This document shows positions 24,690-26,208 of a DNA stretch of 26,208 nucleotides, piece after piece. Position numbers and translations under genes: made by a program. This DNA is from Caldilineaceae bacterium (lineage in GTDB: Bacteria; Chloroflexota; Anaerolineae; Caldilineales; Caldilineaceae): the NCBI GenBank assembly GCA_026645575.1, contig JAPKMW010000132.1, positions 1-26,208 on the forward strand. Direction: 5' to 3'. Numbering within the stretch: position 1 is the first letter of the stretch; every line of letters starts with the position of its first letter. The notes below the pieces were generated by a model. It did not search any database. It worked only from the letters and a program-made list of their open reading frames with translations, and was not told the origin of the DNA.

Positions 24690-25436
24690 TTACCCGATGC
24701 TATCGGGCCGACTACCAATCGACGGTGACGCCATAATTCGAATCTGCTGAGGGGTAGCCGTGGGATAGTCCGCCGGATTGTAATAGGTCGGCGCCCAGGA
24801 GGAATGGCCGGGGCTATACTTGTAGAGCAAGGCGCGCCGTTCGTGGTTGCCGGTCCAAGGCATAGTGCCGTGGATCAACGCCTCCGTAAAGATCAGGGCG
24901 TCGCCGGCTTCGACTGGCGGTTGCACCACATAATGGGGAACGCGTTCAAACATGCGTACGTCGCGGGGTAGATTATTGGCAAAGTTGCTTTTGTGGCTGC
25001 CGGGGACGCAAGCAAAACCGCCGTCACCCCGGTTGGCATGGGAAAGAAAGAAGGTACAGACCGTCAAGCCGTTGCGCATGACGCCGTCGCGATAGCGATA
25101 CCAGTGATCGGCTTCGCCGTCGCTATGCCCTTCGCCGCCATGTAAGCCGCCGGCCCGTCCCCCTTTGGTCATAAAGATGCAGTAATCATGGTCAATGCGA
25201 AACTTGGGGCCGACCAGTTCCAGCAAGTAGGGCACAATGTTGGGATGGTCGATCAATGCCTGTGCCGCCGGTCCCCACTGGGAAACTTTGCTCTGCCGGC
25301 GGTCGGCCAACTCTTTCTTTTCGGTGAACTTCTGGTCGGCCAGTTCATTTAGCGCCGCCACCTCCGCCGGTGTCAACACATTCTTGATGACAATGTACCC
25401 TTCCAGATCAAAAATAAACTTCTCTTCCGGTGTCAC
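24690..25436 (-). CDS. Phytanoyl-CoA dioxygenase (PhyH) family protein
   Basis: A 248-residue Fe(II)/2-oxoglutarate oxygenase, the second PhyH-type gene of the window but clearly different from the first. Typical pieces are DLEGYIVIKNVLTPAEVAALN near the start, a histidine-rich segment LHGGEGHSDGE that should hold the H-x-D metal ligands (H104/D106), VPGSHKSNF, then GDALIFTEALIHGT (H189) and R201 in ERRALLYKY. The substrate is unknown. A TTG at 25445 could start it, but AAGGA touches that codon. The GTG at 25436 has the same AAGGA nine bases upstream and gives MTPEEKF, the usual N-terminus. It stands apart from any pathway partner. Confidence 0.88.
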   Translation of the reverse strand: MTPEEKFIFDLEGYIVIKNVLTPAEVAALNELADQKFTEKKELADRRQSKVSQWGPAAQALIDHPNIVPYLLELVGPKFRIDHDYCIFMTKGGRAGGLHGGEGHSDGEADHWYRYRDGVMRNGLTVCTFFLSHANRGDGGFACVPGSHKSNFANNLPRDVRMFERVPHYVVQPPVEAGDALIFTEALIHGTMPWTGNHERRALLYKYSPGHSSWAPTYYNPADYPTATPQQIRIMASPSIGSRPDSIG

Positions 25437-25467
25437 GGTCTGCAATCCTTTGGTTATTAACGTGGAT

Positions 25468-25533
25468 ATTGGATATTAGATATTGGATATTAGGTCGTGA
25501 GCAGTGTCTAATATCCAATATCTAATGTCCAAT
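25468..25533. repeat. AT-rich 25-bp inverted repeat, 16-nt loop
   Basis: Arms 25468-25492 and 25509-25533 pair at 24 of 25 positions. They are built from ggatatt/gatatt units (attggatattagatattgg). The element fills the gap between the nitroreductase stop and the dioxygenase start, both on the minus strand. Its AT content differs sharply from the GC-rich genes around it. No T tract follows. Confidence 0.88.
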
Positions 25534-25539
25534 TGTACA

Positions 25540-26046
25540 TCAAACAAAGGATTGTCCAAACCGTTCGCGATGGGCTACATTGGCAAGCGGTTTGCGTTGC
25601 TTTTTGCCTTTGCCCACTGCTTGCGGCGGATAGCCAAAAGGCAGAATAGCCAGGACATCCATTTCGGCGGGAATGCCCAGCAGCGTCTTGACTGCGGGGA
25701 AGCCGCCAAAGCCCACCCAGTTGGAGCCAACCCCCTCGGCCCACGCTGTCAACATCATCGACTGGATGGCGCGACTGGCATCAGAGAGGGCATAGGGCGA
25801 CGGTTCGGTGATGACGACAATCGCTAAGGGTGCTTGCGCAATATAGGGTCCCGATGACGCCAGCGCCCCCAACTGTTGTAGGGTATTTCGGTCTTCGACC
25901 ACCAAAAAATGCCAGGGTTGGCGATTCATGCTGCTGCCGGTCAACCAACCGGCCTCCACAATTCGCCGCACCAGATCGGGGGGGATTGGCTTGTCTTGAT
26001 AACTACGCACCGCCAACACCGTGCGCACCGCGTCAAAAACTTCCAT
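25540..26046 (-). CDS. Nitroreductase family FMN-dependent oxidoreductase
   Basis: A 168-residue flavoenzyme of the nitroreductase fold. VRSYQDKPIPPDLVRRIVEAG at the start carries the FMN-contacting R-S pair (R14, S15). GSSMNRQPWHFLVVED follows, and the middle (AIQSMMLTAWAEGVGSNWVG) and FGYPP end are typical. Length is short but normal for the small subgroup, which works as a homodimer. Substrates may be nitroaromatics, quinones or others and cannot be told from sequence. GAGGAGG lies six bases before the ATG, an excellent site. A promoter candidate is 54 bp upstream. Confidence 0.92.
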   Translation of the reverse strand: MEVFDAVRTVLAVRSYQDKPIPPDLVRRIVEAGWLTGSSMNRQPWHFLVVEDRNTLQQLGALASSGPYIAQAPLAIVVITEPSPYALSDASRAIQSMMLTAWAEGVGSNWVGFGGFPAVKTLLGIPAEMDVLAILPFGYPPQAVGKGKKQRKPLANVAHRERFGQSFV

Positions 26047-26080
26047 ACATGGCCTCCTCTATCCAACCACAAAACCGTCC

Positions 26081-26101
26081 CATCGGGACGTCTGAATTTA
26101 G
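26081..26101. repeat. Diverged copy of the 7420-7483 repeat arm
   Basis: Seventeen of 21 bases match the right arm at 7463-7483. It is adjoined by CGTCCC-ATC-GGGACG, the counterpart of GTCCC-TAC-GGGAC in the other copy. It lies in the leader of the nitroreductase gene, overlapping its -10 by two bases. Confidence 0.6.
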
Positions 26102-26128
26102 TATAGCATGGGTTGAGAATTTGGTAAA
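26100..26128 (-). promoter_or_regulatory. Candidate nitroreductase promoter
   Basis: On the minus strand, TTTACC (26128-26123) and TATACT (26105-26100) are 17 bp apart. The gene's ATG is 54 bp downstream of the -10. Nine of 12 consensus bases match. Confidence 0.5.
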
Positions 26129-26177
26129 CCGACCCGGCATACCCCTCCAGGGCAATCGCGAACTCACACTGCTCTCA

Positions 26178-26208
26178 GCGAGTCCGTGACTCGCAACCGG
26201 GTTGCGAG
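26178..26208. repeat. Nested palindromes cut by the window edge
   Basis: GCGAGTC-CGT-GACTCGC (26178-26194) overlaps CTCGCAACC-G-GGTTGCGAG (26190-26208), and the second arm runs to the last base. Together they look like half of a larger symmetrical element that continues outside the window. Confidence 0.7.

Overview
The window reads as chromosomal DNA from a GC-rich, free-living, sugar-using bacterium, most likely a member of the Chloroflexota (Anaerolineae/Caldilineae type). This is an inference. It rests on secreted proteins with Pro-Thr-rich linkers and a short C-terminal tail (ILYLPFISR), a propeller sensor-type protein, an SDR-type fructuronate reductase, two phytanoyl-CoA-dioxygenase-like genes, and many perfect intergenic palindromes. 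No ribosomal or other marker gene is present to settle it.

Layout. Positions 71-2705 (minus strand) hold an MFS_3-type exporter and a secreted protein with a PT-rich linker. Positions 2960-11795 (plus strand) are a run of nine genes: a GPH-family sugar/uronide symporter, an Rpn/PD-(D/E)XK nuclease, an Asp/Glu-racemase-like protein, a Gfo/Idh/MocA oxidoreductase, a YjmF/UxuB-like fructuronate reductase, an O-methyltransferase, an enolase-superfamily acid-sugar dehydratase candidate, a PhyH dioxygenase and a two-helix membrane protein. The transporter, two dehydrogenases and dehydratase fit uptake and breakdown of an acid sugar (uronate/aldonate). The methyltransferase, dioxygenase and racemase-like protein suggest the substrate is modified.

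Positions 11860-19227 (minus strand) hold thiamine pyrophosphokinase with a DUF456 membrane protein, then a secreted two-propeller protein, glycogen branching enzyme glgB, and a receiver-plus-histidine-kinase protein placed 5 nt after glgB. Positions 19443-21632 are a damaged locus. A minus-strand BtrH_N/C39-like gene meets, head to head with no spacer, a plus-strand histidyl-tRNA synthetase copy. That copy lacks its start and carries an in-frame amber codon in motif 2.

Positions 21727-24310 (minus strand) encode a TetR regulator and an ABC-2 exporter (ATPase and permease overlapping by ATGA). The tetR promoter carries two identical palindromic candidate operators. A proline tRNA (GGG) with a clear promoter and terminator follows at 24386-24647. 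The window ends with a second PhyH dioxygenase and a nitroreductase, both on the minus strand.

Almost every intergenic space carries a perfect or near-perfect inverted repeat with arms of 9 to 32 bp. Most are not followed by a T tract, so they look like dispersed palindromic elements more than ordinary terminators.
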